Shown: positions 8,093-16,766, numbered from the stretch's first letter. The stretch: 49,393 nucleotides of DNA from REBR01 sp033721915 (GCA_033721915.1 JAWWAC010000018.1:1-49393), one strand, 5' to 3'. Translations and numbers: made by a program. Notes: generated by a model not told the origin, from the letters alone.

Positions 8093-11000
8093 GTGAATAA
8101 TAACAATGGTTCTGTATTCAATGGCAATCTAGCCCCTTTTTGCCATTACGTCATGGGGCTGATTCTGGTTCTTGCTGCGGCGATGCCCCTGTCGGTGCTG
8201 GCGCAGTCGGTCCCCTTCATGGACCTTGAGAGCCGCCCGGCCCTGAGCGAGGCCCACAAGGCCTGGCTGTGGAAGACGGACAGCCTGCGCCTGGGCATCC
8301 CGGTCGGCCGCGCGCCACTGGCCTATAAAAACGCCGTGGGCCGGATCATGGGCACCGAGTCCGGCTACGTGCGCCTTCTGGAGCGCAAGCTGGGTATCCC
8401 GGTGACCATGGTGCCAGGCACCCCCACGGAGCTGGAAGAGAAAATGGCCCGTGGCGAACTCCATGCCCTGTCCATGATGAGCCCCCAGACCTGGTCCAGC
8501 CGCCAGTACCGCTTCACTCGTCCTTACATGCGCCTGACCTATGCCGTCTTTGCCCGGCGGGACAATGCGGACATCGGCAATCTCTCCACCCTGGAAGGCC
8601 AGCGCATCGTCCTGCTGGACGGGGACCACCACCCCTATGAGCTGCTGGACCCGGTGACGTCCTTCACCCCGGTGGCCGCCCGTTCACTGCAGGAGGCCAT
8701 GCTGCGGCTGGAGGAGGAGGCGGCGGATGCCTTTCTGGCGCCGTTACCCGTGGGGCAGCGGTTCATGCAGGAGCACCCCATGAGCTCGGTGCATCAGGCG
8801 GCGGTTCTGGACGAGCGGCCGCTGTCGCTGTCCTATGCCGTTCCCTATGACCAGGGGGTGGTGCGCGGGCTTCTGGATGCGGCCATTTCCGCCATTACCA
8901 TCACGGAGCACCGCAATATCCGGGGTGCCTGGGTGGGTGTGGATGCTCCGGGAGAAGAGACGGTGGCGGACGCCTCACTGACCTTTGAGGAGCGCAGCTG
9001 GCTGATCCGCCACCCGGGGCTGAGGGTGGGGGTGCGCACGGACTGGGGCCCACTGGAATTCCGTGACGAAAGCGGTCTGTCCGGCCTGGTGCCGGATCTG
9101 CTGAAGCTGATTGAGGCCCACCTGGGCTATGGCTTCAAGTGGGTGCCCCTGGAGAGCGGGAGCGAGGCGGACGAGAAGCTGGCCAGTGGCGAGCTGGACC
9201 TGGTGGCGGCCATGCCACGCACACCACGGCGGCAGGACCGGTTCCTGTTTACCCGCAACTACCTCAGCCTGCCCATGGCACTGGTGATCCGTGACGATTT
9301 CCGCTTTGTGGGCGGGCTCTCGGAGTTGCGTGGGGAGCCGGTGGGGGCGACCCGTGGCATGGCCAGCCAGGAGTATCTGACCCTCAATCACCCGGAGCTC
9401 AACCTGACGCCCGTGGACAGCGACCGGGCCGGCCTGAAGGCCCTCTCCCGGGGGGACCTGGATGTGATGGTCACGCACATACCGGGGGTCAGCTATCTGT
9501 TGCGCCAGATGGGCCTGGACAACCTGCGGATTTCCAGCGTCACGCCCTATCAGTTTGACCTGCGCATGGGCATGAGCCCGGAGCGGGCCGAGCTGGCGAG
9601 CATTCTTAACAAGGCCCTGGCCAGTATCGACCGGGAGTCACAGGATGCCGTCTACAACCGCTGGATCCACATGGAGATCGACCCCCAGGTGGACTACACC
9701 ATGGTGCAGCGTGTGGTGATGCTGGCGCTGCTGGTGGTGGCCGTTTTCCTGTACTGGAACCGCAAGCTCTCCCGGGAGGTGGATGAGCGGGTACGCTCGG
9801 AGCGGGCACTGCGCCAGAGCGAAGAGGCATTGCTCCAGGCCAAGCAGGGTGCCGAGGCCCTGGCCCGTGAGGCGGAGAGTGCCAGCCGGGCGAAAAGCGA
9901 ATTCCTGGCCAACATGTCCCATGAAATCCGCACGCCCATGAATGCGGTTCTGGGTTACAGCGAATTGCTGGAGCGCTCCCTCACGGACCCGAAACAGCGG
10001 GGCTACCTGGCCTCCATCAAGGCCGGCAGCCGCAGCCTGCTGACACTGATCAACGACATACTGGACCTCTCCCGGGTCGAGGCGGGCAAGATGCCGCTGG
10101 AGTATGCCTCTGTCTCGCCGGCGCGGCTGCTGGAGGATGTGCAGCCTATCTTTGCCAACCGGGCCCGTGAAAAGGGCCTGTCGCTGCGTTTTGAGCGGCC
10201 GCGGGATCTGCCCCCGGCCCTGCGGCTGGACGAAAGCCGGCTGCGGCAGGTGCTGTTTAACCTGGTGGGCAATGCCATCAAGTTTACCGACCGGGGTGAG
10301 GTGGTGGTCACGGCCGGAATCGTTCACCGGGAGAATGACGGCGAGGACCTGGTGGATCTGGTGATCCGGGTGCGGGATACCGGCATCGGCATTCCACCGG
10401 AACAGCAGCAGCGTATCTTTGAGTCCTTCGAGCAGCAGCAGGGGCAGAGCAACCGTCAGTACGGGGGCACCGGTCTGGGGCTGGCCATCAGTCGCAAACT
10501 GGTGGATATGATGGGGGGCGAGCTGTCGGTGAACAGCCAGCCAGGGCAGGGCTCGGAATTTGTCCTCTGCCTGCACCGGGTCAGGCGGGTCAGCGAGAGC
10601 GCACCGGCACCGGAGCAGGGCAAGGCGTTACCCATGCATTTCCATGGCGGGCGCGTCCTGGTGGTGGATGACAATCCCACCAATCGCCATCTGGTGCGGG
10701 ACATGCTGGAGCCGGAAGGGCTGACCGTGGACGAGGCGGACCAGGGGCGCAGCGCACTGCAGCGTCTCCGTGAGGCAACGCCGGATCTGGTGCTGATGGA
10801 TATCCGCATGCCGGTGATGGATGGCTACCAGGCCCATGAGTGGATGCAATCCGATCCGATGCTGCGGGGCATCCCGGTGGTGGCGCTGACCGCATCGGTG
10901 ATGGAGTCGGAATCCGCGCGGATCCGCAAGGCGGGGTTCGCCGGTTACCTGCGCAAGCCCATGAGCCGCCAGGCACTGCTCACGGAGCTGGCCCGCTTTC

Positions 11001-11302
11001 TGCCTCACGACAGCCAGCTGGATGGCCAGCCCCGTGACCCTCAACGCCGGACAACATTGCGTCAGCTGCAAAGCACGCTGGGTCCCCGGGCCCGGGCAAT
11101 GCAGGACAGCGGTGATCCGGCCGCTGTCACGGCCTTTGCCCGTGAACTGTACCACCAGGGTGTTGAGCAGGACCTGAGCCAGCTGGTTGCACTGGGGCGG
11201 CGGCTGGAAGAGGCGGTGGACGCCTTTGATATGGACTTTGTCAGTACCGTGCTGGACCAGGTGTGCCAGTGGGCCTCGGGGCAGTCACAAGGACAGGGAT
11301 AG
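8093..11302 (+). CDS. EvgS/BvgS-like hybrid sensor histidine kinase with two periplasmic binding domains
   Basis: The domain order is a hydrophobic leader (GLILVLAAAMPLSVLA), two bacterial solute-binding family-3 domains (about residues 50-265 and 285-530), one membrane helix (about 538-556), HisKA with phospho-acceptor His610 in NMSHEIRTPMNAVLG, a HATPase domain (NLVGNAIKF, DTGIGIP, GGTGLGLAIS), and a receiver with VVDDN and phospho-acceptor Asp903 (LMDIRMPVMDGY). About 100 C-terminal residues follow without a recognised domain; no clear HPt histidine motif is seen. The architecture resembles EvgS and BvgS, where the Venus-flytrap domains sense ligands in the periplasm. The start is uncertain: GTG at 8093 follows AGGGA at 10 bases, while ATG at 8153 gives a shorter leader without a visible ribosome site. 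No cognate response regulator lies beside it. The ligand is unknown. Confidence 0.92.
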   Translation: MNNNNGSVFNGNLAPFCHYVMGLILVLAAAMPLSVLAQSVPFMDLESRPALSEAHKAWLWKTDSLRLGIPVGRAPLAYKNAVGRIMGTESGYVRLLERKLGIPVTMVPGTPTELEEKMARGELHALSMMSPQTWSSRQYRFTRPYMRLTYAVFARRDNADIGNLSTLEGQRIVLLDGDHHPYELLDPVTSFTPVAARSLQEAMLRLEEEAADAFLAPLPVGQRFMQEHPMSSVHQAAVLDERPLSLSYAVPYDQGVVRGLLDAAISAITITEHRNIRGAWVGVDAPGEETVADASLTFEERSWLIRHPGLRVGVRTDWGPLEFRDESGLSGLVPDLLKLIEAHLGYGFKWVPLESGSEADEKLASGELDLVAAMPRTPRRQDRFLFTRNYLSLPMALVIRDDFRFVGGLSELRGEPVGATRGMASQEYLTLNHPELNLTPVDSDRAGLKALSRGDLDVMVTHIPGVSYLLRQMGLDNLRISSVTPYQFDLRMGMSPERAELASILNKALASIDRESQDAVYNRWIHMEIDPQVDYTMVQRVVMLALLVVAVFLYWNRKLSREVDERVRSERALRQSEEALLQAKQGAEALAREAESASRAKSEFLANMSHEIRTPMNAVLGYSELLERSLTDPKQRGYLASIKAGSRSLLTLINDILDLSRVEAGKMPLEYASVSPARLLEDVQPIFANRAREKGLSLRFERPRDLPPALRLDESRLRQVLFNLVGNAIKFTDRGEVVVTAGIVHRENDGEDLVDLVIRVRDTGIGIPPEQQQRIFESFEQQQGQSNRQYGGTGLGLAISRKLVDMMGGELSVNSQPGQGSEFVLCLHRVRRVSESAPAPEQGKALPMHFHGGRVLVVDDNPTNRHLVRDMLEPEGLTVDEADQGRSALQRLREATPDLVLMDIRMPVMDGYQAHEWMQSDPMLRGIPVVALTASVMESESARIRKAGFAGYLRKPMSRQALLTELARFLPHDSQLDGQPRDPQRRTTLRQLQSTLGPRARAMQDSGDPAAVTAFARELYHQGVEQDLSQLVALGRRLEEAVDAFDMDFVSTVLDQVCQWASGQSQGQG

Positions 11303-11734
11303 TCACAGGCAGTCGTACTGGGAGCGCTCGTCGAAGGCAACGGCCACCTTGCTGTAGCCTTCCCGGGAGAGATCGCTGATCAGCTCACGGTTGCTGAGTA
11401 CGGTGGTGCAGATGGCATGAATGCGTGACTGCAGCCGGTCCCGCTGGTTATCGTACAGATCGCCGTGGAGACGGAAGTCCAGTATCAGGTATTTCTCCCT
11501 CAATGAGCGCTCCGAGACGGTTACCGCCTCGTGACCGACAAAACCCGCCTGCACCGGCGACAGCTGCTGGTGCAGCCGCTGATCCAGATCCGCCCCCGTT
11601 GCGGTGTCCGCCATCAGCCCCATGGACGCCAGCCCCGTGCAAAGGGCCATGGCTGTCATCAGACGGCATGACAAGACCGCCCGGAAGCTGAAATCCGGAG
11701 AAGAGAAGGGACGAGACATCATGCTGCGCTCCAT
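11303..11734 (-). CDS. Small exported protein of unknown function
   Basis: This 143-residue protein has an N-terminal signal-like segment (AVLSCRLMTAMALCTGLASMG) after a basic/polar stretch, with a likely cleavage near MADTATGADL. The mature part of about 95 residues is charged and mostly helical, contains two cysteines (HAICTTVL and the last-but-one residue of the chain) that could form a disulfide, and ends in VAFDERSQYDCL. I do not recognise a named domain. The longer upstream open frame has no ribosome site, while AGGTGA lies 8 bases before the ATG at 11734, so this start is chosen. It is directly tail-to-tail with the hybrid kinase with no bases between the stops. It is probably periplasmic. 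Confidence 0.7.
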   Translation of the reverse strand: MERSMMSRPFSSPDFSFRAVLSCRLMTAMALCTGLASMGLMADTATGADLDQRLHQQLSPVQAGFVGHEAVTVSERSLREKYLILDFRLHGDLYDNQRDRLQSRIHAICTTVLSNRELISDLSREGYSKVAVAFDERSQYDCL

Positions 11735-12038
11735 TGCCGTGTTCACCTGTTGCGGCCCTGTCGGGCTTTCCTTGTAACCGGGACGAGTATGACGATTCTG
11801 TGATGGATTACCGTTGATTTGGTCGCAATTTTGCAGGATATTTCGGAAATTGTGTACTTTTGGCCAAGGCGGAAGCCGCTGCTGCCTCCCCGGGTGGCCC
11901 GATTGCCGGGCTCCGTTGATCAGGTCTTTACCAGCGGATGATCCGACGGCAGCTGTCTGGCGCCCCAGCGGGCCAGATTGTGCTTCATGCTGGGCAGTGA
12001 GAGGTCGCTCTTCCGCTGTGGTGATCCCGTATTGGCGC
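11735..12038. other. Intergenic region without a recognisable gene
   Basis: This stretch of about 300 bases lies between the exported-protein start and the end of the YqiA-like gene. It is somewhat AT-rich near 11790-11870, which fits a minus-strand promoter for the exported protein, but I see no convincing -35/-10 pair. No RNA gene, terminator or small ORF with a ribosome site was found. Confidence 0.5.
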
Positions 12039-12536
12039 TTACCAGCGGCGGAGAAACTCCGCGAACCAGTAGTCAATCTGTGCCAGGCAGGCCTGTAACC
12101 GGTGACCGTCATCCACCAGGTGCAGTTCCGCACGGCATTGCTGGGCGGCGCTGATCACCGGTTTCACGGGCACCACATCGTCCTGCCAGCCATGGACCAT
12201 GGTGATCTGTGATGGCGCCAGTGGCAGTCGCACCCCCGGGGAGCCGGGAATCTCAAAAGCCGGCGCCAGCAGGAAGAGACCGTCCACCGAGAGGCTGTGG
12301 GAGGCTTCGGCTGCCACATAGGCCCCCATGCTGGAGCCGGCCAGAATCAGCGGCGCCCCCTCGGGCTGGCTTTCCACCAGACGGCGTGTGCGGGCCACCG
12401 GGTCACGCAGGTCGCTGTAGTCGATGCTGTCCACGGCAAAGCCGGCCCGGGTGGCGGTATCCGCCAGGGTCTGGATCTTGTTGCCCCAGGGGCCGCTTTC
12501 CAGTCCATGGGAGAAGATCACGGTGGGTTTTTTCAT
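12039..12536 (-). CDS. YqiA-like alpha/beta-hydrolase
   Basis: This 165-residue protein is a compact alpha/beta-hydrolase of the YqiA/UPF0227 kind, which are small esterases. The nucleophile is Ser69 in LAGSSMGAYVA, the acid is Asp119 or Asp120 in HGWQDDVVP, and the base is His145 in VDDGHRL. The oxyanion-region motif FSHGLESGPWG is at the N-terminus. AAGGAG lies 5 bases before the ATG at 12536. It has no signal peptide, so it acts in the cytoplasm. It is divergent from the repeat-containing protein gene, with a 71-base shared gap. The natural substrate is unknown; the family is known mainly from activity on short-chain esters. Confidence 0.85.
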   Translation of the reverse strand: MKKPTVIFSHGLESGPWGNKIQTLADTATRAGFAVDSIDYSDLRDPVARTRRLVESQPEGAPLILAGSSMGAYVAAEASHSLSVDGLFLLAPAFEIPGSPGVRLPLAPSQITMVHGWQDDVVPVKPVISAAQQCRAELHLVDDGHRLQACLAQIDYWFAEFLRRW

Positions 12537-12607
12537 GGCAACTCCTTACGGGGTATTTGTCTGATAGGCTATGCTTAAAGGACAGAGCTGTCACCAGTGA
12601 GCGTGTT

Positions 12608-13345
12608 ATGTACCAACTTGTATTTAACGGGGAATGCGTCCCCGGTGTGGATGAAGCCACCGCAAAAAACCAGGCCCGGTCCCTGTTCAAGGCCTCACAG
12701 GCCCAGGTGGACAAGATGTTCTCCGGCGGTCGTGTGGTGATCCGCAACAAGCTGGACCGCGCCACGGCGGAAAAATACCAGGCCGTTCTGCGCAAGAACG
12801 GCATTATCTGCCGCATAGAGCCCATGGATGCGGAAGGCGCCGACAATGCTTCCGCAACCCCGGGGCAGAAGGCGGGTGGAGGGCCCTCAGCCCCTCACAA
12901 GGAGCCCTCAGCCCCTCACAAAGAACCCCCGGCGGCTACTACTCATAAAGAGCCATCCGCTAATAAAGAGCCATCCGCTAACAAAAAGCCATCAGCCTCT
13001 TCCTCCGGTAAAGAGCCCTCAACACCCCCACGGAAACCTGCCAGAGCCTCCTACAGCCAGGGCGATTCAGACTCTGCGGGGGCCCGTGGCAGCGGTGGCC
13101 GTCTTTCACTGGCGGGAGAAAAAGCCGACAGCATCCTCTCCGGCAGCCAACTGAGCATGGGGGAGCCGGGAGAGCGCCTGACCCAGCCCCGTGAGGTGAC
13201 GCCGCCGGTGTTCGAGCACCTGGACGACTGGTCCATTGCACCGCCGGGTGCTGAGCTGGTGGATAACCCGCAAAAGCCCCCCGTGGTCACGCCGGACACC
13301 TCCCACCTGTCACTGGCTGACGAACCATCGCCCAACAAGGAATAA
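12608..13345 (+). CDS. Unknown cytoplasmic protein with conserved N-terminal domain and repeat-rich linker
   Basis: The frame is open far upstream, but ATG at 12608 gives the sensible N-terminus MYQLVFNGECVPGVDEATA. The first 75 residues form a compact alpha/beta domain (KMFSGGRVVIRNKLDRATA, KYQAVLRKNGIICRIEP) of a type I have seen in proteobacterial proteins of unknown function, often joined to Pro-rich or membrane regions. Residues about 90-145 are low complexity with repeated HKEPSAP and NKEPSAN units, encoded by 21-base and 18-base DNA repeats. The C-terminal 100 residues are acidic and contain short motifs (GGRLSLAGE, SGSQLSMGE, SHLSLADE) that look like repeated Leu-Ser-Leu elements. No signal peptide or membrane segment is seen. 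It leads a probable operon with the membrane protein 6 bases downstream. Confidence 0.75.
   Translation: MYQLVFNGECVPGVDEATAKNQARSLFKASQAQVDKMFSGGRVVIRNKLDRATAEKYQAVLRKNGIICRIEPMDAEGADNASATPGQKAGGGPSAPHKEPSAPHKEPPAATTHKEPSANKEPSANKKPSASSSGKEPSTPPRKPARASYSQGDSDSAGARGSGGRLSLAGEKADSILSGSQLSMGEPGERLTQPREVTPPVFEHLDDWSIAPPGAELVDNPQKPPVVTPDTSHLSLADEPSPNKE
12883..12980 (+). repeat. In-frame tandem DNA repeats (21-base and 18-base units)
   Basis: Two near-identical 21-base units start at 12883 and 12904 and encode Ala-Pro-His-Lys-Glu-Pro-Ser-type repeats. Two 18-base units start at 12945 and 12963 and encode Asn-Lys-Glu-Pro-Ser-Ala. Both periods are multiples of three, so copy-number change would keep the frame. 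Confidence 0.8.
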
Positions 13346-13351
13346 CCCCGC

Positions 13352-13867
13352 ATGATACCCACTGACAAGGCCCTGTACAGGGCCGGCACTGTCCGCTTGC
13401 CTTACGCTCAGCAGGGAGCGGTCCATCCGGCACTGCTGGGCTTTATGGCGGCGGTGCTGCTGACCACCCTGACCGGCACACTGGTTCAGACCCAGTTCAA
13501 CCTGGCGGCGGTACAGGCCCTGGGGGCCGGCATCGGCCCTGGCACCTGGCTGTGGGTGACACTGCAGGACCTGGCGGGCTTCAGCCCGGTGCTGTTTGTG
13601 ATTACCCTGATGACCTTCCTGGTGGCCATTCCCGCCTCGGCCCTGTTCTGCCGCCTGACCGGACTGCCCCGTTACCTCGTTTACACGGTGGGCACCGCAA
13701 CGGGACTTGTGGTGGCCATGCGCCTGGTGGATCACCAGGTGCCCATGCCCACACTGATTGCCGCCAGCCGCGGCCTTTTTGGCACCGTCGCGCTGATGGC
13801 CTGCGCCGCCGCCGGCGGCTGGATCTTTGCCGCCATGACTTCAGACACCCGCAGGAGAGCCCGATGA
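13352..13867 (+). CDS. Four-helix inner-membrane protein of unknown function
   Basis: This 171-residue protein has about four membrane segments: ALLGFMAAVLLTTLTGTLV, VLFVITLMTFLVAIPASAL, LVYTVGTATGLVVAMRLV and GTVALMACAAAGGWIFAAM. I do not recognise a family. AAGGA lies 10 bases before the ATG. Its stop overlaps the ATG of the PQQ-type dehydrogenase (ATGA at 13864-13867), so the two are probably co-translated. This pairing suggests a link to periplasmic sugar oxidation, for example as an anchor or electron-transfer partner, but no haem or quinone ligand motif supports it, so that idea is inference. Confidence 0.75.
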   Translation: MIPTDKALYRAGTVRLPYAQQGAVHPALLGFMAAVLLTTLTGTLVQTQFNLAAVQALGAGIGPGTWLWVTLQDLAGFSPVLFVITLMTFLVAIPASALFCRLTGLPRYLVYTVGTATGLVVAMRLVDHQVPMPTLIAASRGLFGTVALMACAAAGGWIFAAMTSDTRRRAR

Positions 13868-14985
13868 AACGCCATTCACTGCAAATCCGTCTTGCCGGGG
13901 CGCTGATCGCCCTGTTGCTGCCAACGGCGCCACTACATGCCCACGAAACCCGCATTGAGACGGTGGTGGAAGGCCTGGACCGCCCCTGGTCACTGGCCTT
14001 CCTGCCGGATGGGGACATGCTGGTGACGGAACGCTCCGGGCAGCTTCGCCGCATCGAAGCGGACGGGACTCTGGTCCGGGACCCAGTCAAGGGGCTTCCG
14101 GAGGATATTTACGTGGATGGCCAGGGCGGGCTGATGGATGTGGTGCTGGATCCGGCGTTTGAGGAGAACCGGCGAATTTTCATCAGCTACTCCTGCGGCA
14201 CCCGCAAGGCCAACCACACCTGCCTGGGCCGCGCTGTGCTCGGTGAGAATGCACTGGAGGAATTCCGGGAAATTTTCCGCGCCCAGCCGGCCAAGCAGGG
14301 CAGTGCCCATTATGGCGGGCGCATCGCCTTTCTGCCGGACCGGACGCTGCTGCTGACCATTGGTGATGGCTTTGACTACCGGGAAAAAGCCCAGAACAAG
14401 AGCGACCACCTGGGCAGCATTGTCCGCCTGGACCGGGACGGCCAAGCCCCTGATGACAACCCCTTCCTGGGGGAGCCGGCCGCCCGCAAGGAACTCTACT
14501 CCATTGGCCACCGTAACCCGCAGGGGCTTCTCCACGACCCGGCATCGGGTCGGGTCTACAGCCATGAGCACGGCCCCAGGGGGGGCGATGAAATCAATGT
14601 GATCGAGGCGGGCAACAACTATGGCTGGCCGGTGATCACCTATGGCGTGGATTACAACGGTGCCCAGATCTCGCCACTGACCGAGAAGGAGGGCATGGAG
14701 CAGCCCATTGTGGTGTGGACCCCGTCTATCGCGCCGTCAGGCATGACCTTGTATGATGGCGACCTGTTTCCGGACTGGCAGGGAGACCTGTTCTCCGGCG
14801 CCCTGGCCAAACGCAAGGTCCAGCGGGTGATGCTCGAGGGGGGCGAGGTGCAGGGTGAAGAGGCCCTGTTTGAAGACCTGAACCGGCGCATACGGGACGT
14901 GCGCACCGGTCCGGACGGGGCGCTGTACCTGCTCACCGACCATGGCAATGGCGAATTGCTGCGGGTGGTTCCCAAAGACCACTGA
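13864..14985 (+). CDS. PQQ-dependent sugar dehydrogenase (Asd/YliI type)
   Basis: This 373-residue periplasmic enzyme belongs to the soluble glucose/aldose sugar dehydrogenase family, which oxidises sugars with PQQ and Ca2+. The signal peptide ends near LLPTAPLHA. Family landmarks are the N-terminal LDRPWSLAFLPDGDMLVTER, GLMDVVLDPAF, the repeated beta-propeller segments, GHRNPQGL, HEHGPRGGDEIN and NYGWPVITYG, the last three close to the PQQ site. The start at ATG 13864 is fixed by the signal peptide and the 4-base overlap with the upstream gene. No PQQ synthesis gene is in the window, so whether the enzyme is loaded with cofactor in this organism cannot be judged. Sugar specificity is not predictable. 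Confidence 0.9.
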   Translation: MKRHSLQIRLAGALIALLLPTAPLHAHETRIETVVEGLDRPWSLAFLPDGDMLVTERSGQLRRIEADGTLVRDPVKGLPEDIYVDGQGGLMDVVLDPAFEENRRIFISYSCGTRKANHTCLGRAVLGENALEEFREIFRAQPAKQGSAHYGGRIAFLPDRTLLLTIGDGFDYREKAQNKSDHLGSIVRLDRDGQAPDDNPFLGEPAARKELYSIGHRNPQGLLHDPASGRVYSHEHGPRGGDEINVIEAGNNYGWPVITYGVDYNGAQISPLTEKEGMEQPIVVWTPSIAPSGMTLYDGDLFPDWQGDLFSGALAKRKVQRVMLEGGEVQGEEALFEDLNRRIRDVRTGPDGALYLLTDHGNGELLRVVPKDH

Positions 14986-15034
14986 CACCGGAGCACCCGG
15001 CTACCGACACAACAGGACAGCTGCACACCAGACC

Positions 15035-15781
15035 ATGCCCAGTCCCCACGACAACAGAGCCGGCACACCGGCTGAAAAGACGGAGCGGCTGCTGGAGCAG
15101 CCCGGTGGGAGCCTGCTGGTGCGCCCCGAGTACGCCGGCCAGGCGCATTGTGACTGGTTCCGTCCCCAGTGGTGGGGGGCGTCGGCCAGGCCGGTGGCCA
15201 GTGGTGGCCGTGGCAGTGCCTGGTTTATACAGCACGATGCCGGCAACTGGGTGCTGCGCCACTACAGCCGTGGTGGCATGGTCGCCCGGGTCAGCCAGCG
15301 CACCTACGGCTACACCGGGGCTGAGCGGGTGCGCTCCTTTGCCGAATTCCGCCTGCTGAACCGCATGGTTGAGCTGGGTCTGCCGGTGCCGGAACCGGTG
15401 GCCGCCTTTTACCAGAGACGCACGGCCATGGCCTACCAGGCGGCCATACTGGTGCGCACCATCCCCGATGCGGTCACCTTTGCGGACCAGCTCCCGGACC
15501 ATCCACCGCGACTCTGGCGGGACCTCGGGCACCTGATCCGGCGTTTCCACGACCAGGGCATCGACCACCCGGATCTCAACTGCCACAACGTGCTGATCTC
15601 CCGTCAGAGCCTCTACCTGATCGACTTCGACAAGGGCCAGATGCGCCAGGGGGATGTGTCGTCCCCATGGGCCCGTAAAAACCTGGAGCGCTTCTGGCGC
15701 TCGGTCAGGAAGCAGGGGGTGGAGCCGTCACCGGAGCAGCGGGATGCCTTTGACCGGGGGTATTACCGGGTGTGTCTCTAG
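15035..15781 (+). CDS. kdkA: 3-deoxy-D-manno-octulosonic acid kinase (KdkA)
   Basis: This 248-residue protein is a WaaP/KdkA-type kinase that phosphorylates Kdo in the LPS inner core at the cytoplasmic face of the inner membrane. The glycine-rich loop is SGGRGSAWF (56-64), the catalytic loop is HPDLNCHNVL (178-187) and the metal-binding motif is DFD (197-199), as in protein-kinase-like folds. An N-terminal segment with VRPEYAGQAHCDWFRPQWWG is typical of KdkA. The start at 15035 is supported by family length; the ribosome site is weak (AGGAC 16 bases upstream). It lies 49 bases after the sugar dehydrogenase and converges with cysC. Kdo phosphorylation usually occurs in bacteria with a single Kdo on lipid A. 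Confidence 0.92.
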   Translation: MPSPHDNRAGTPAEKTERLLEQPGGSLLVRPEYAGQAHCDWFRPQWWGASARPVASGGRGSAWFIQHDAGNWVLRHYSRGGMVARVSQRTYGYTGAERVRSFAEFRLLNRMVELGLPVPEPVAAFYQRRTAMAYQAAILVRTIPDAVTFADQLPDHPPRLWRDLGHLIRRFHDQGIDHPDLNCHNVLISRQSLYLIDFDKGQMRQGDVSSPWARKNLERFWRSVRKQGVEPSPEQRDAFDRGYYRVCL

Positions 15782-15795
15782 TAGTTCGTCGTGTG

Positions 15796-16395
15796 TCAGC
15801 CGGGTTTGAGAATGGCGTTGTCACTGAGAAAGCGGACCACCGACTGCACCGACTCCTCCACGCTCATGGCGCCGGTATCAATGGCGATCTCGGGCCGGTC
15901 CGGTGCCTCGTAAGGGGAGTCGATGCCGGTGAAATGGCGGATCTTACCGGCCCTGGCCTTGCGGTAGAGCCCCTTGGGGTCGCGCTCCTCGCAGATTTCC
16001 AGCGGTGTGCTCATGAAGACCTCGATGAACTCCCCCTCGGGAAACAGGTTGCGCACCAGCAGCCGGTCACTGGCGAAAGGGGAGATAAAGGCGCTGAGGA
16101 CAATCAGGCCGGCGTCGGTGAAGAGCTTGCTCACCTCGCCGATGCGGCGGATATTCTCCACCCGGTCCTGCTCCGAAAAGCCCAGGTCCTGGTTCAGCCC
16201 GTGGCGCACATTGTCGCCGTCGAGCAGAAAGGTGTGGAAGCCCTGCTTGTGGAGTGCCACATCCACGGCGTTGGCCAGTGTGGATTTGCCGGAGCCACTC
16301 AGGCCCGTGAACCACAGCAGGCAGGGGTGCTGGTTTTTGCGGGTGGCCCTCTGATGGCGGGTGATGCGGTGGTTGTGCCAGGTCAGGTCGGTCAC
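15796..16395 (-). CDS. cysC: Adenylylsulfate kinase
   Basis: CysC phosphorylates adenosine 5'-phosphosulfate to PAPS for sulfate assimilation or sulfonation. The 199-residue length is normal. The Walker A motif is GLSGSGKST (31-39), the phosphoserine-position Ser105 is in AFISPF, and the substrate-binding segment DGDNVRHGLNQDLGFSEQDR is intact. The start is GTG at 16395, which gives the standard N-terminus MTDLTWHNH and overlaps the stop of the upstream lipoprotein gene (GTGA). No cysDN lies next to it, so PAPS may be made for a local purpose or the other genes lie elsewhere. Confidence 0.95.
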   Translation of the reverse strand: MTDLTWHNHRITRHQRATRKNQHPCLLWFTGLSGSGKSTLANAVDVALHKQGFHTFLLDGDNVRHGLNQDLGFSEQDRVENIRRIGEVSKLFTDAGLIVLSAFISPFASDRLLVRNLFPEGEFIEVFMSTPLEICEERDPKGLYRKARAGKIRHFTGIDSPYEAPDRPEIAIDTGAMSVEESVQSVVRFLSDNAILKPG

Positions 16396-16766
16396 GTCGG
16401 CTCCAGTGATTCCATAATGTCAATTTCCGGTCCGCAGCCTTCCCGGTCCGACTGCCTCAGTACCGCCTTGAACTCCTCACCCTGGCGCCAGTCGGAGTGG
16501 TAGGGGGCTTTCACCGACTGCTCCCCCGGGAAAAACTCAAACCGTGCCTTGCCGTTGAGCTTTTCCACCAACTGGGCCACGCCACGGGTGGCCTGCCACT
16601 GGCAGTCAGGTTGGCGGCTTTCACCGGTGGTGGTGTCCTCCTCCGGCGTGGGCCCCTCCGGCTGTGTACCGGCCAGATCCAGCACACTGCAGCCGCTGAT
16701 GAACAGGATCAGCACAAGGCCGGAGAGGGTGTTGCGGGCGTGTACGCTTGGCATTGGCGGAATCAT
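16392..16766 (-). CDS. Small lipoprotein coupled to cysC
   Basis: This protein of about 124 residues has a signal peptide (LSGLVLILFISGC) with lipobox ISGC, followed by a Pro/Thr/Glu-rich linker and a globular part with two more cysteines (PDCQWQ and EGCGPE) that could pair. I do not recognise a domain. ATG at 16766 follows ACAGG at 6 bases; ATG at 16754 is the alternative. Four bases overlap with the cysC GTG start, so cysC may depend on translation of this gene. The lipidated protein would be in the periplasm, while CysC is cytoplasmic, so a direct partnership is unlikely and the coupling may be positional only. Confidence 0.7.
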   Translation of the reverse strand: MIPPMPSVHARNTLSGLVLILFISGCSVLDLAGTQPEGPTPEEDTTTGESRQPDCQWQATRGVAQLVEKLNGKARFEFFPGEQSVKAPYHSDWRQGEEFKAVLRQSDREGCGPEIDIMESLEPT

